Below, piece by piece: positions 25,401 through 31,250 of a DNA stretch of 48,339 nt. Origin of the DNA: Apostichopus californicus (Eukaryota; Echinodermata; Holothuroidea; Aspidochirotida; Stichopodidae); contig JAIPMN010003463.1 of assembly GCA_020650975.1 (NCBI GenBank), positions 1 through 48,339 of the forward strand, read 5' to 3'. Position numbers and translations under genes: made by a program. The notes below the pieces were generated by a model. The model made no database searches. It was not told the DNA's origin and saw only the letters and a program-made list of their open reading frames with translations. The stretch's first letter is position 1; every line of letters begins with the position of its first letter.

Positions 25401-27592
25401 TGTTGGCTTGTCTACACCAAAGCTGCCATCAGAGCTGGTTGGAAGAACATCAGGAATACTAAGTTTGAGGTCTGCAAGTGGAAAGAACAAAGAAAATTCC
25501 TAAAATAAAATTTCAGGATCTTAGTAGGAATGACAGATACTTTTCAAGGTAATGTCTTATGATAAGTAACGTTTAATGCAAAAAGAATATCTGTTTAGGT
25601 GATTAAGCAGAGTTTACTCCATCAAGTAACCTTGAGTATCTGGAGATAAGATGGTAGGCAACACTGTGCAATAATACAAACACAACACTACTAACACATA
25701 AATGAACTGTTACATTAGTCAAGAAGAAACTCTTATCATATAATATTGCTGTGAACATCTAAAGACTGGAAATGCAATACAGAAACTTACCGGAGGTATC
25801 AATCAATGTATTGATCAGGAAGCATGAAGCAATAGAGTATGACCAACAATAAGGCCATAAACCTGATTGATAGTACTTAACGATTGATACTTGGCTGCCA
25901 GGGTTTTGATAGCACTTGCCTACCAGACTATCAGGCCCCACACAGACTGACCTTAAATACTCTAATTTGCAATTTTCCCTTTTAAATATTGATAAAGGCA
26001 TTTGTATTAGCTCTGTGCTGACTAAATGTCTGAGTGGGTGTTCAAGGCAAATGTCTTGTTCTTGTTAACCATATGTACTTAAATGATTACACAACTTTCT
26101 GTACATGATTAACTGATGCAAAGGAAATTATGTGAAAGTAATTTCACTGAGGAACCTGTGACTACATTTATCATCATATCAGACATGAACATTAACATTT
26201 AAGAAAGGGCTGACAGGTTTGGAAGCAACAAGCTACCTTGAATTCTAACAAAAGCTAAAAGCACTCATAATGGGGCATGGACACACTACGTAAAAGAAAT
26301 AGTGGGAAATTAAGACTAAGAGGCAACAAAACACAATGTATAATATTCATCAACACTGCAGTTGAGTTAGAATTTTTACAAGGCTTTCAGGCATTAAGCA
26401 CTATTGACCTCATATGGACTTTGACCTCCCTACTAACAAGCTAGTACCCATTTTGGCAATATTATCACCATGACCATCATTTTCACCAATAATATACTGT
26501 AGTTGAGAAAATTTGTTTACAAGATAATTTGCATGTTTACCACTGCTTAACCTTAAATGGAACTTGTCCCTTAATTAAAAACGATAGCACGTGAGAAGTG
26601 GCATCAACATAATACTGTCATACTACAGTAATTGGCAAGTAATTGTTGATGAAATTGGTGCTGTGACTGCATCTAAACTTCATGTGATTGGCCTCTAAGG
26701 ACCAACAAATATTATGCTATAGATGATACAAATGAGAAAACTGAAACAGAAAATGTTTAGTAAGACTAACTAAAGAGGGAATTTCCTCTTTCTTTATATT
26801 GAACACAAAGAAATAATAGTTGAGCTGATCTAAAAGTTACCTGACATACACATACCCAAATAAAATCATAAACAAAATGAACAAACAAAATACTGGAAAA
26901 TGATAATTTTTACCCAGTAAATTATAAAATTACATCATCTTTTGACATCACTTTTGTCTGAAATACAATGAGAAACTTGTTATCCCATTTCAAGGCTGGG
27001 CTTATTTTGCATTGCTTTGGTAAAATCACAAAACTTCAAAAGTGTGTCATAATATGTATTCCACTTAATACTTAATAGAAAGACTATAAACCACAAACTG
27101 TACTATCATACAATTGAATTACTTAACAAAGCTTTTAAGTACTACTAGAAAAATTGCCCCCTTATTCAATACAATTTTGTGTGTGAGTTATAATCTTATT
27201 CAAAACCTGTTGAAATTTTTCAAAAGGCTCTTTTGGTTTCCAATATATATCATTTGAAGTTTTGATAAATTTGGGAAACTCATTAAATATGTGCAAGCTA
27301 TGACGTGAAGTGTTGCGCTCATCAAAATTTCTTATTTTAGCCAAATTAATAAGTTAACCCCTAATTACAAGCCCACATTTATCATTTGAATATGACAGCT
27401 TTATTTGTAATAATACAGAAAAATCACAAACCATTCTCAAGATATAGCTGTGAGAAAAGTGGATGAGGAGTTGTTGAATTGGATCGCAAAGCTTGCTCTA
27501 TTGACATGTGAAGCGCTGTCTCAAACTTTGAGGACTTCAGTTGACCCTGGGAGTTCCCCATAATTGGTTGAATCTTTGTGCGGTTGTCACAT
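1330..27592 (-). CDS. GREB1: GREB1-family gene, 30 exons, C-terminal exon missing
   Basis: Thirty exons on the minus strand were joined by hand. Every junction has a GT donor, an AG acceptor and a matching phase, and together they give 1,902 codons plus one base. The product is collinear over its whole length with vertebrate GREB1/GREB1L (about 1,950 residues); I judged this from memory, not by alignment. Only about 45 C-terminal residues are absent, so the last exon must lie left of position 1. Known of the family: a nuclear coregulator of oestrogen receptor (GREB1) and a retinoic-acid/kidney-linked paralogue (GREB1L), with a helicase-like P-loop region and a C-terminal TET/JBP-associated-type glycosyltransferase domain reported to O-GlcNAcylate ERalpha. 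Seen here: MGNS start, PPKKRHR basic motif (exon 8), GPPQIGKT Walker A across exons 22/23, HRCDDC (exon 24), MDDS (exon 27). An invertebrate gene would be the single pro-orthologue of both vertebrate paralogues. The family call is very secure; activity in this species is inference. Confidence 0.95.
1592..1885 (+). mobile_element. hAT-like MITE with exact 8-bp target duplication
   Basis: Ends caggcacgtagccaag / its imperfect inverted copy cttggttacgcgtctg. Flanked on both sides by caaacaag (1584-1591 and 1886-1893), an exact 8-bp duplication typical of hAT elements. 294 bp, no coding capacity, inside GREB1 intron 29. Related to copies at 41223 and 36353 and to part of the 37421 element. Confidence 0.9.
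1964..2325 (-). CDS. GREB1: GREB1 exon 29
   Basis: Acceptor gttgtag, donor G|GTGAGT, phase 2 to 1. Codons 1738-1858. [20 protein letters not shown] and [11 protein letters not shown]…[18 protein letters not shown] follow vertebrate 'CDDVDFNLRVHSAGLLLCRF…HPVLSVDCYLNLG'. Confidence 0.94.
2751..3822. repeat. minisatellite of ~18-20 bp units with higher-order repeats
   Basis: Variants of 'tgtgtacatactggccat' fill most of GREB1 intron 28. A longer block containing 'gtataaactgcc' recurs near 2868, 3143 and 3407, showing higher-order amplification with a period of about 265-275 bp. It stops about 27 nt before the exon 28 donor. Any open frames (Y/I/C/H-rich) are repeat artefacts. Confidence 0.95.
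3849..4049 (-). CDS. GREB1: GREB1 exon 28
   Basis: Acceptor gattacag, donor AG|GTGAGT, phase 2 to 2. Codons 1671-1737. [24 protein letters not shown] and [13 protein letters not shown] match 'VSLKHIMQHIEA…HYALLGLRKWSS…VDLTQNVQYNQNR'. A ~1 kb minisatellite starts about 30 nt past the donor. Confidence 0.95.
4158..4460 (+). pseudogene. 3' end of a non-LTR retrotransposon reverse transcriptase
   Basis: Forward frame reads [20 protein letters not shown], then after a frame shift near 4340 reads [20 protein letters not shown] and stops at 4438. That style is typical of the extreme C terminus of LINE endonuclease/reverse-transcriptase proteins. A short tactactactacta tail follows. Truncated and frame-shifted, in GREB1 intron 27, opposite to the gene. 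Clade not assigned. Confidence 0.6.
4601..4769 (-). CDS. GREB1: GREB1 exon 27, DDS motif
   Basis: Acceptor ttgacag, donor TG|GTACGG (weak), phase 1 to 2. Codons 1615-1670. [20 protein letters not shown], then [19 protein letters not shown], matching '[25 protein letters not shown]…WPFIVISDDS'. The MDDS acids sit where a GT-A-like DxD element would be expected (inference). Confidence 0.93.
4844..5165 (-). mobile_element. tRNA-derived SINE, family 1, copy 1
   Basis: Read on the minus strand: a tRNA-like head with A box (tggctaaggcgtcgga), an anticodon-like loop CTCGTGA (CGT, Thr-like) and a B box ggttcgattcc (5109-5099), then a ~230 bp body, and an (ATT)n tail at 4844-4866. In GREB1 intron 26, same orientation as the gene. 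About 90% like the copies at 14920 and 16549 by eye. Confidence 0.9.
5592..5796 (-). CDS. GREB1: GREB1 exon 26, start of the glycosyltransferase-like region
   Basis: Acceptor ggcag, donor G|GTAATA, phase 0 to 1. Codons 1547-1614. [20 protein letters not shown] and [19 protein letters not shown] match vertebrate 'LFNLYHAMDGASHLHVLVVK…WPNHIMLVLPSIFNSAGVG'. Confidence 0.95.
5926..5986. repeat. palindromic AT microsatellite
   Basis: A 16-bp unit (attatataatgtatac) occurs about three times. gtatacattatataatgtatac within it is a perfect 22-bp palindrome, so the array can form cruciforms. In GREB1 intron 25, about 130 bp before the exon 26 acceptor. Confidence 0.9.
6699..6848 (-). CDS. GREB1: GREB1 exon 25
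   Basis: Acceptor tccccag, donor CAG|GTTAGT, phase 0 to 0. Codons 1497-1546. [20 protein letters not shown] and [11 protein letters not shown] match vertebrate 'IQLHFIIPKSKEHHFVFSQ…SMRLPLVTD'. Confidence 0.93.
7276..7415 (-). CDS. GREB1: GREB1 exon 24, HxxC/CxxC cluster
   Basis: Acceptor ttcccag, donor CAG|GTATCT, phase 1 to 0. Codons 1450-1496. [20 protein letters not shown] matches vertebrate 'RLSKYAAYNTYHHCEQCHQY'; the H-x-C-x-x-C spacing suggests zinc binding (inference). Confidence 0.93.
7653..7902 (-). CDS. GREB1: GREB1 exon 23, second half of the Walker A motif
   Basis: Acceptor ccttag, donor G|GTAACT, phase 0 to 1. Codons 1367-1449. Begins [18 protein letters not shown]; with exon 22 it makes GPPQIGKT, a perfect GxxxxGKT nucleotide-binding loop. 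The region is reported as helicase-like in the family. It continues [20 protein letters not shown]. Confidence 0.95.
8101..8453. repeat. 110-bp tandem repeat abutting the exon 22 donor
   Basis: Units start at 8102, 8212, 8322 and 8432 (ctacagtacaacagatta…). Each is built from shorter 'ctacagat' motifs. On the gene strand each full unit contains CCAG|GTAATCTGTTGTACTG, close to the true donor CAG|GTATTAATCTGTTGTACTG. Confidence 0.93.
8454..8663 (-). CDS. GREB1: GREB1 exon 22, first half of the Walker A motif
   Basis: Acceptor ttcacag, donor CAG|GTATTA, phase 0 to 0. Codons 1297-1366. [30 protein letters not shown] and [12 protein letters not shown] match vertebrate 'MWASSFRPLLSK…YYRQWTVPRPSHMDY…HPRRLLLSGPPQ'. 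GPPQ is the first half of the P-loop. Its ORF is hidden because of its length. A 110-bp tandem repeat abuts the donor. Confidence 0.95.
9352..9581. repeat. 24-32 bp minisatellite after the exon 21 donor
   Basis: About eight units of 'caccatagtgtactagtgtgcatagagcccaa', with internal deletions of 'actagtgt' or more giving 29- and 24-bp forms. It begins about 18 nt into GREB1 intron 21. Confidence 0.95.
9599..9837 (-). CDS. GREB1: GREB1 exon 21, poly-alanine linker
   Basis: Acceptor ttctcag, donor AAG|GTGAGA, phase 1 to 0. Codons 1217-1296. A Ser-rich linker with a seven-residue poly-Ala tract coded by a GCT run (9715-9738), then [20 protein letters not shown], like vertebrate 'QPPIVFLPKLVYDMV'. 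A minisatellite begins about 18 nt past the donor. Confidence 0.9.
10103..10500. repeat. 42-bp minisatellite overlapping the exon 20 splice donor
   Basis: The unit is cattcgtttactgttattac + aaaactactcactatctactt(c), about nine to ten copies, some shortened. On the gene strand each contains GTAGATA|GTGAGTAGT, the end of exon 20 and its donor. The rightmost copy is the actual exon end. Two spurious forward ORFs cover the array. Confidence 0.95.
10481..10695 (-). CDS. GREB1: GREB1 exon 20, ends inside a minisatellite
   Basis: Acceptor ctgcag, donor GATA|GTGAGT, phase 2 to 1. Codons 1145-1216. [20 protein letters not shown] and [11 protein letters not shown] match 'SLRYCDLRLINS…EQELGLAAYFV'. An acidic tail ([10 protein letters not shown]) follows. 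The last ~25 nt and the donor are repeated about nine more times downstream in the intron. The next three codons after this donor would run into TAG, so only this donor keeps the frame. Confidence 0.93.
11100..11212 (-). CDS. GREB1: GREB1 exon 19
   Basis: Acceptor tcatag, donor CA|GTGAGT, phase 0 to 2. Codons 1108-1144. [20 protein letters not shown] matches vertebrate 'WRPQTYLELEGLPCILIFSG'. Confidence 0.93.
11968..12307 (-). CDS. GREB1: GREB1 exon 18
   Basis: Acceptor ctgcag, donor CAG|GTGTGT, phase 2 to 0. Codons 994-1107. [20 protein letters not shown] and [10 protein letters not shown]…[15 protein letters not shown]…FEILL follow vertebrate 'FPRLHSAVIRTFVLVQ…GHGLMVLLRV'. Confidence 0.95.
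12552..12688 (-). CDS. GREB1: GREB1 exon 17
   Basis: Acceptor ttaacag, donor AG|GTAATT, phase 0 to 2. Codons 949-993. [29 protein letters not shown] match vertebrate 'KKYFGLSEFIES…PLLRYDSSFEAMVTAL'. Too short to stand out as a plain ORF. Confidence 0.93.
13485..13717 (+). mobile_element. tRNA-derived SINE, family 2, copy 1
   Basis: A tRNA-like head on the plus strand with ttagctcagtgg (A box) and gagttcgagtc (B box), followed by a ~150 bp body (…gttgttgacaattgacaatt… to cttgcaggagaatct). Antisense to GREB1, in intron 16. Confidence 0.88.
13804..13987 (-). CDS. GREB1: GREB1 exon 16
   Basis: Acceptor atcatcag, donor CAA|GTGAGT, phase 2 to 0. Codons 887-948. [20 protein letters not shown] and KGNEI correspond to vertebrate 'APNIVTLHVTSFPYALQT…YNEI'. 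An internal duplication ([11 protein letters not shown]) is visible. Confidence 0.93.
14399..14582 (-). CDS. GREB1: GREB1 exon 15
   Basis: Acceptor ctttag, donor AG|GTAATT, phase 1 to 2. Codons 826-886. [24 protein letters not shown] and [17 protein letters not shown] match vertebrate GREB1 ('HTLFVLIHDHAHWDL'). Confidence 0.95.
14920..15239 (-). mobile_element. tRNA-derived SINE, family 1, copy 2
   Basis: Same head, body and AT-rich (ATT)n-type tail as the element at 4844. Inside GREB1 intron 14. The B box ggttcgattcc is intact; body differences are scattered point changes. Confidence 0.9.
15406..15603 (-). CDS. GREB1: GREB1 exon 14
   Basis: Acceptor gtccag, donor G|GTAAAT, phase 1 to 1. 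Codons 760-825. [20 protein letters not shown] and [20 protein letters not shown] are near-identical to the vertebrate block 'LLSHVCSIADS…PPSEVTYQQTL'. Confidence 0.95.
15903..16135 (+). mobile_element. tRNA-derived SINE, family 2, copy 2
   Basis: Second copy of the family at 13485 with the same head (cagctcagtgg, ggttcgagtc) and body, ending near gaggatctaatatacatac. In GREB1 intron 13, about 80 bp from the exon 13 donor. Confidence 0.88.
16212..16346 (-). CDS. GREB1: GREB1 exon 13
   Basis: Acceptor ttttag, donor G|GTAATA, phase 1 to 1. Codons 715-759. [10 protein letters not shown] matches vertebrate 'DIDILLDKF'; the rest is a variable linker. Confidence 0.88.
16549..16854 (-). mobile_element. 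tRNA-derived SINE, family 1, copy 3
   Basis: Same family. The B box is changed (ggttcaattcc), and the tail is reduced to a short AT-rich stretch, so it looks older or inactive. In GREB1 intron 12, ending about 100 bp from the exon 12 donor. Confidence 0.88.
16959..17087 (-). CDS. GREB1: GREB1 exon 12
   Basis: Acceptor tcaacag, donor G|GTAATT, phase 1 to 1. Codons 672-714. [15 protein letters not shown] and [15 protein letters not shown] align with vertebrate 'YQARILSESLLT…ELVTGKVDSLGAFF'. Confidence 0.92.
17507..17642 (-). CDS. GREB1: GREB1 exon 11
   Basis: Acceptor tttgcag, donor G|GTCAGT (non-consensus but usable), phase 0 to 1. Codons 627-671. Contains [20 protein letters not shown] and [20 protein letters not shown], collinear with the vertebrate block around 'YVVIICACRSAAIDSCIAVTG'. 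Confidence 0.9.
17780..18120. mobile_element. GC-rich unclassified interspersed repeat
   Basis: Stands out in an AT-rich intron: paired 'ggtggggtccatgggc' motifs (near 17838 and 17871), gcgaagcccc-like text, then a palindromic 'tcacggaaatccgtga'. It resembles MITE debris, but I found no terminal repeats. In GREB1 intron 10. Confidence 0.45.
18174..18355 (-). CDS. GREB1: GREB1 exon 10
   Basis: Acceptor gattcag, donor CAG|GTAAAT, phase 1 to 0. Codons 566-626. Ends [20 protein letters not shown], matching vertebrate 'SAQLPWLASLAASSC'. Confidence 0.92.
19333..19674 (-). CDS. GREB1: GREB1 exon 9
   Basis: Acceptor cttacag, donor G|GTAAGT, phase 1 to 1. Codons 452-565. A Pro-rich start ([16 protein letters not shown]), then the conserved block [20 protein letters not shown]…SPLFRD, which corresponds to the vertebrate 'GNFPYLCGNLNDVVVSPL' region. 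Confidence 0.92.
20169..20432 (-). CDS. GREB1: GREB1 exon 8, carries basic NLS-like motif
   Basis: Acceptor ctccacag, donor G|GTAAGC, phase 1 to 1. Codons 364-451. Ser/Thr-rich linker ending in [25 protein letters not shown] also occurs in vertebrate GREB1 and looks like a monopartite nuclear localisation signal. Confidence 0.92.
20927..20995 (-). CDS. GREB1: GREB1 exon 7, short acidic exon
   Basis: 69 bp, phase 1 to 1, donor G|GTTGGT (weak). Codons 341-363, [20 protein letters not shown]: acidic and probably disordered. Its length is a multiple of three, so it could be skipped without a frame change. Confidence 0.75.
21373..21549 (-). CDS. GREB1: GREB1 exon 6, cysteine-bearing conserved block
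   Basis: Acceptor tttatag, donor G|GTACAC, phase 1 to 1. Codons 282-340. [20 protein letters not shown] followed by [11 protein letters not shown] is nearly identical to vertebrate GREB1 here. The CVGC pair could bind metal (inference). Confidence 0.95.
22232..22595 (-). mobile_element. TTAA-type MITE, uninterrupted copy
   Basis: Ends ttaaacggtgtgaagattcgcgc and (inverted) ttataggcattgaaaactcgc, both approximating TTAAxxxxxxTGAAGACTCGC. The ~360 bp between is ~85-90% like the flanks of the element at 37202-38895 in inverted orientation. A TTAA border suggests a piggyBac- or Kolobok-type non-autonomous element (inference). It lies about 46 bp inside GREB1 intron 5 from the donor. Confidence 0.7.
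22642..22818 (-). CDS. GREB1: GREB1 exon 5, conserved N-terminal block
   Basis: Phase 1 to 1, donor G|GTGAGC. Codons 223-281. [33 protein letters not shown] and RYLPD match the first strongly conserved block of GREB1/GREB1L almost residue for residue. Confidence 0.95.
23276..23503 (-). CDS. GREB1: GREB1 exon 4, proline-rich and basic
   Basis: Acceptor cttttag after a long pyrimidine tract, donor G|GTGTGT, phase 1 to 1. Codons 147-222. Contains [14 protein letters not shown] and ends CQEVG, which joins to FCQAG of exon 5, a block conserved in vertebrate GREB1. Confidence 0.87.
23697..23839 (-). CDS. GREB1: GREB1 exon 3, proline-rich
   Basis: Acceptor cccccatag, donor G|GTACAA, entry phase 2 and exit phase 1. 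Codons 99-146 encode a Pro/Leu-rich segment (e.g. [15 protein letters not shown]). It is not conserved in detail with vertebrates; its inclusion rests on the splice signals and the phase match on both sides. Confidence 0.8.
24796..25292. mobile_element. hAT-like MITE next to the exon 2 donor
   Basis: Ends caggatttccctaac and (inverted) cagggggttccctaac; inner arms carry repeated 'cacgaaccccc'. Flanks gtctacac (24788-24795) and atctacac (25293-25300) form a 7 of 8 bp target duplication. The right duplication occupies intron positions +6 to +13 of GREB1 intron 2. Confidence 0.85.
25306..25471 (-). CDS. GREB1: GREB1 exon 2
   Basis: Acceptor ttgcag, donor AG|GTACAG, entry phase 1 and exit phase 2. 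Codons 44-98. The product is polar and low-complexity (…[18 protein letters not shown]…), like the acidic/disordered stretch near the N terminus of vertebrate GREB1. A hAT-like MITE ends 13 bp into the following intron. Confidence 0.85.
25472..27431. other. GREB1 intron 1, nothing recognised
   Basis: Nearly 2 kb of AT-rich sequence between coding exons 1 and 2. I see no repeat family or coding signal in it; short ORFs on the minus strand have no recognisable features. Confidence 0.6.
27432..27592 (-). CDS. GREB1: GREB1 exon 1 of the coding part, with start codon
   Basis: The acceptor tttttcag precedes 27592, so an upstream non-coding exon exists outside the identified set. The ATG is at 27561-27559 and begins [20 protein letters not shown], which matches the vertebrate GREB1 N terminus; that fixes the start. 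The 31-nt 5' UTR part of the exon begins with ATGTGA, a start-stop upstream ORF. The donor is G|GTTTGT, phase 1. Codons 1-43. Confidence 0.93.
27587..27592 (-). promoter_or_regulatory. start-stop upstream ORF in the GREB1 5' UTR
   Basis: The exon starts with ATG immediately followed by TGA, 25 nt before the GREB1 ATG. If the mRNA uses the acceptor at 27593, this minimal upstream ORF would be in the leader and could delay scanning ribosomes. Confidence 0.45.
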
Positions 27593-28792
27593 CTGAAAAA
27601 TATATGAAGAACAATTAAAACTTGTTAAATTGTAAACACAAACTGCTCATGTCAAAATTGAATATTCAATCATTTCACTGTTTGGCAAATTGACACATGG
27701 TGAAATTGAAGCAATGAAAAGTATTCTAGGAGGTTGTGTAGACAGAGAGATACCAGCAAATTGCCACACCTCAATGTGATGTTTAGTTTGATTATCACAC
27801 CTTAATGTACTACACAGTAAGTTTTATTGCCACAGCTTAATGTACTGTTAATTTGATTGCCACACCATATATAAGTTTGATTTCCACACAATTTGTCTGC
27901 TCTAGTTCCACAAAGTCTACATACACTTTACAGTACTGAACTTCTGTCTACACTTTTCTATATTTGAGGTGGCAATGGTACAGGTAGATCACACCGATTT
28001 AACAAAAATGGTGTAGTCTGCACCAGGTCATTTTGGAGGATGGCAGGGTAGATTGAAGGGGACTAAAAACAACACATGTATGTATACGAAATATATGTTA
28101 GTGTAACGCAAGAACCTTTATAGCTACAGTACGTTAGGTGACTTAGGACACCAGAACGTGGTCTTCTACTTTTTGTTTCAGACAAGGATTGACTGCTAAA
28201 GAGCAAAACATGTTTTTGTAGGGCTGGGCTGAACGTAAGAATAACAACAATCAAACAAGAAAGCCAAAAGGCTTAGTGATTCCTTACGGTTGCCATGCTT
28301 TACACTTTATGAGAACATTCCGTATAAACTGTGCATTAATTGACAGCTTGTATGCTGAAACATGTATAAAGTGTGAAGTACATCTAAGTTTTACACTGTT
28401 TTACAAGATTTTCAGATTTTGACCTCTGTTGACCTCCAATGATATAATTGACCTCTGCAGAATAAAGGAGGTTTCTTGCACTCAATAACGTGCATCTACA
28501 TACCATGAAGTTCTATATTCACCATGTAATTTGTGATTTATCATCGCATAATAGAACTTTTCCCTTCACTTAAAAAAGTCAAATAATACATCTGTAATCT
28601 TCCGCATTACCGGTGTAACATTATAATATGCAAATTAAACCAGTTTCTGGCTATTTACATTTAACTTATTTATTAATATTTCACATCCCTTTTGCCTAAT
28701 ATTACAAAAATATTAATTTCTGAACTTATTTGCAATTGTTTCCGAATGATTGAATCTGTTTAATCCTTTCTTAACTAACCTAGAAGCTTCTG
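27593..28792. other. sequence upstream of GREB1 coding exon 1, nothing recognised
   Basis: The acceptor at 27593 implies that this is intronic to a 5' UTR exon lying further right. Several lines of 'taatgtact…ttgattgccacacc' (27765-27890) are loose tandem similarity. No promoter could be fixed. Confidence 0.4.
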
Positions 28793-28922
28793 TGTACAGT
28801 AGTCCCATATACTTAGATATACAGTAGTCCCATATACTTAGGTGTACATCTGTGTACAGTAGTCCCATACAGTACTTAGGTGTACATTTGTGTACAATAG
28901 TCCCATACTGTATACTTAAGGT
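28793..28922. repeat. short tandem repeat, 'gtacagtagtcccatatacttag'
   Basis: Four degenerate units containing cagtagtcccata…actta(g), spaced about 25-40 bp apart. Confidence 0.8.
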
Positions 28923-29245
28923 TTACTTAATTGACTTAATCAAGTTTTGCAGAATCATGTGATTGTAGCTTACTAGCTTGGACTTTGTTATTTTCAGTTA
29001 AGTTGTATTGTACTAATTATTTCCTAAACTCATATTTTGGAAGTTCCTTCATACTTCCAGATTTGCTTAGTTGTGTTTGGAAGTTCACTAATACTGTACT
29101 TCACAAGTTTGCACCAATTGATACAAAACCAATCTTAATATTTTGGAAGTCACCTATACTTCCAGATTGGTTAAGCTGATTTGACATTTACCTGTACTTA
29201 TATGTTCTTGACTATAGCCTTTTTATTGCTAGAGTTACAGTTCAG

Positions 29246-30106
29246 TTAAAGGAATTGTCTGGTGACAGATTTTGATACATTGTCCTTGTAGTTATTATTT
29301 TTCTCTTTCTAACCATGTAAAAATTGTCCCCATTCAACGTTTTCTTCTTGTAGAAATCTGGTTTTCAAATTCACCAGTTTCTCACCCATAGTACCGTTTG
29401 ATCGAACGCATCAATATGGTGATTGACGTAGTGCAGGCAAATAGGCAAAACAGGCGACTTGAAGTTAGCACTCCCATTTCCGCAGCAAATACACTCTCAC
29501 GTGTACACGCACAGGTGATTACCTAGTATCTATGTATAACGTACATATTGCGAACGTGTATATCCTACTGTACCATGCCAAGTTGGTATACGTATAGCGT
29601 TGCACATAAATCGAAATCGCTGAAATAAAATTCACGGATCAAATTTACAGTTAAAGGAAACTTGAAAAGTATTTGTAACACCAAAATATGAAACTTGGCG
29701 GAATCAATGTCACAGCAGAATGTAGTACCGAGGAGCTTAGGCTTCGCAGAACTATCCGATTGTAAACGTTAGTGTAGCCTACATGCGAACATTCTTCACG
29801 TTTGAGCTGGATAGCGCGATGTATAAACAACGAAGAGTCTGCTGTTAAAACTTATCTTGTGTTACACAAAGACCACGAAACCACAGATCTACTATATATG
29901 GCGGCTTAAGGAGTTTTTGAAAACATATCTAATTTATAAGAAATTTCACCGAAAATTAAGGAAGAAATTAATCTGTATACAAAATCGGGTTTTGTTGTGA
30001 TTACTGTAGGTACTGTACAGAGCGTGGGTTATGTCGCAATCTGCATTAGCGTAGATGACGTCACGTTCTGTTCTGTTCAAATCATATTGGAAATGTCCAT
30101 CCTTAA
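29246..30106. mobile_element. putative TTAA-flanked non-autonomous element
   Basis: Left end ttaaaggaattgtctgg; right end, inverted, ttaaggatggacatttcc. Both start TTAA and share an AGGA…GACA pattern, so this may be an 861-bp non-autonomous DNA element. A CRE-like tgacgtca is at 30056-30063. Similarity of the ends is only moderate. Confidence 0.4.
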
Positions 30107-31200
30107 CGATTAAAAAATTGTTTCTCTGTCAAACGCAACTTTAGTGTTCTCATACTTTGACAACATGTTTGGAAAATTATTTATCATGTTTTAAGGTAAC
30201 TTCTTTGGGCCACCAGACAATCCTTTTAATTTACATATTTCTGGACTTTGTGGAACAGTGTATCCTGCTCAACTTTACTGCTCTGTTGTATTACATACCT
30301 GGAATTAAGTTACTTGGATTGGAGAAGAACCCTGCAGCCTAATATATGTTGGATCATGTGTACTGTTCTGTATTGGCCGGCCCATATTACTTATTCATGT
30401 ACTGTAGCCTTGTGATATTGCCTTTACTAGATGTCTGGTTTGATGTGAGACCACTTCCTATGATGTTCCTGATGTTACATAGTAGAGCTCTGAGATTAAA
30501 TGCTGTATCGCGCTAGGTGTTTTGACTTGCAAAATTGAGTCTGCTGATGAACTTTAATTCTACAGTAGCTGTTGCAGTAACATTTAACATTCGTGCCATT
30601 GAAATCGCCATCTGATGTTGCACCTTGTTCGAGTGACCACATAAGTACACCCTCTATATTATATTTTATTTATATGTCAAGTGGCCTATGACAAGATTGC
30701 AATCATGTTATATGTTATGCATCTGAAAATACATATTTCATGTCTTGATACATATATTTGAGAGATCTATAGAAACTCAACTCAGTCCAAGTGTTTGTCT
30801 TTTCATATTTCTCAAATCAATCTACATTTTCGTTCAAATAATAGTTCTCTTTTCTAAACCGCCATCGGATGATACTTTAGTGTCTGCACAGTAAATCTAG
30901 GCACACAAGAATAACCTTTAATTTACTGTAGTACCACACTGGTTGCCAAGTAAACAAACAAATCTCACTTACACACAATACATTGGCAGGTACACCAAAA
31001 GCAGTACAGTATGTACAGACAGTATTATTTTACCCCTCCTAGTTATTTTCAGGAACTCAGTGAATTCATATGTTGACTGGTTGTGCTGTCTGAAGAAGAT
31101 ACTGTATGACAGAAACTTCTGACCACTTACTGTAATATATAATTGACAAGTTCTATGATTGTAAAACAACACCCTACCTGACCTTGCTGAGAGGATTAAG
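30107..31200. other. intergenic/5' non-coding, nothing recognised
   Basis: About 1.1 kb of AT-rich sequence. No coding, RNA or repeat signature seen. Confidence 0.5.
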
Positions 31201-31250
31201 GATCTAACCAGGGAGCTGCTACTTTAGAGTAGCAGCTCCCTGATCTAACC
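31201..31250. repeat. 32-bp perfect hairpin flanked by 9-bp direct repeat
   Basis: gatctaacc (31201-31209), then agggagctgctact + ttag + agtagcagctccct (31210-31241), then gatctaacc again (31242-31250). The stem is 14 bp with no mismatch. Confidence 0.97.
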
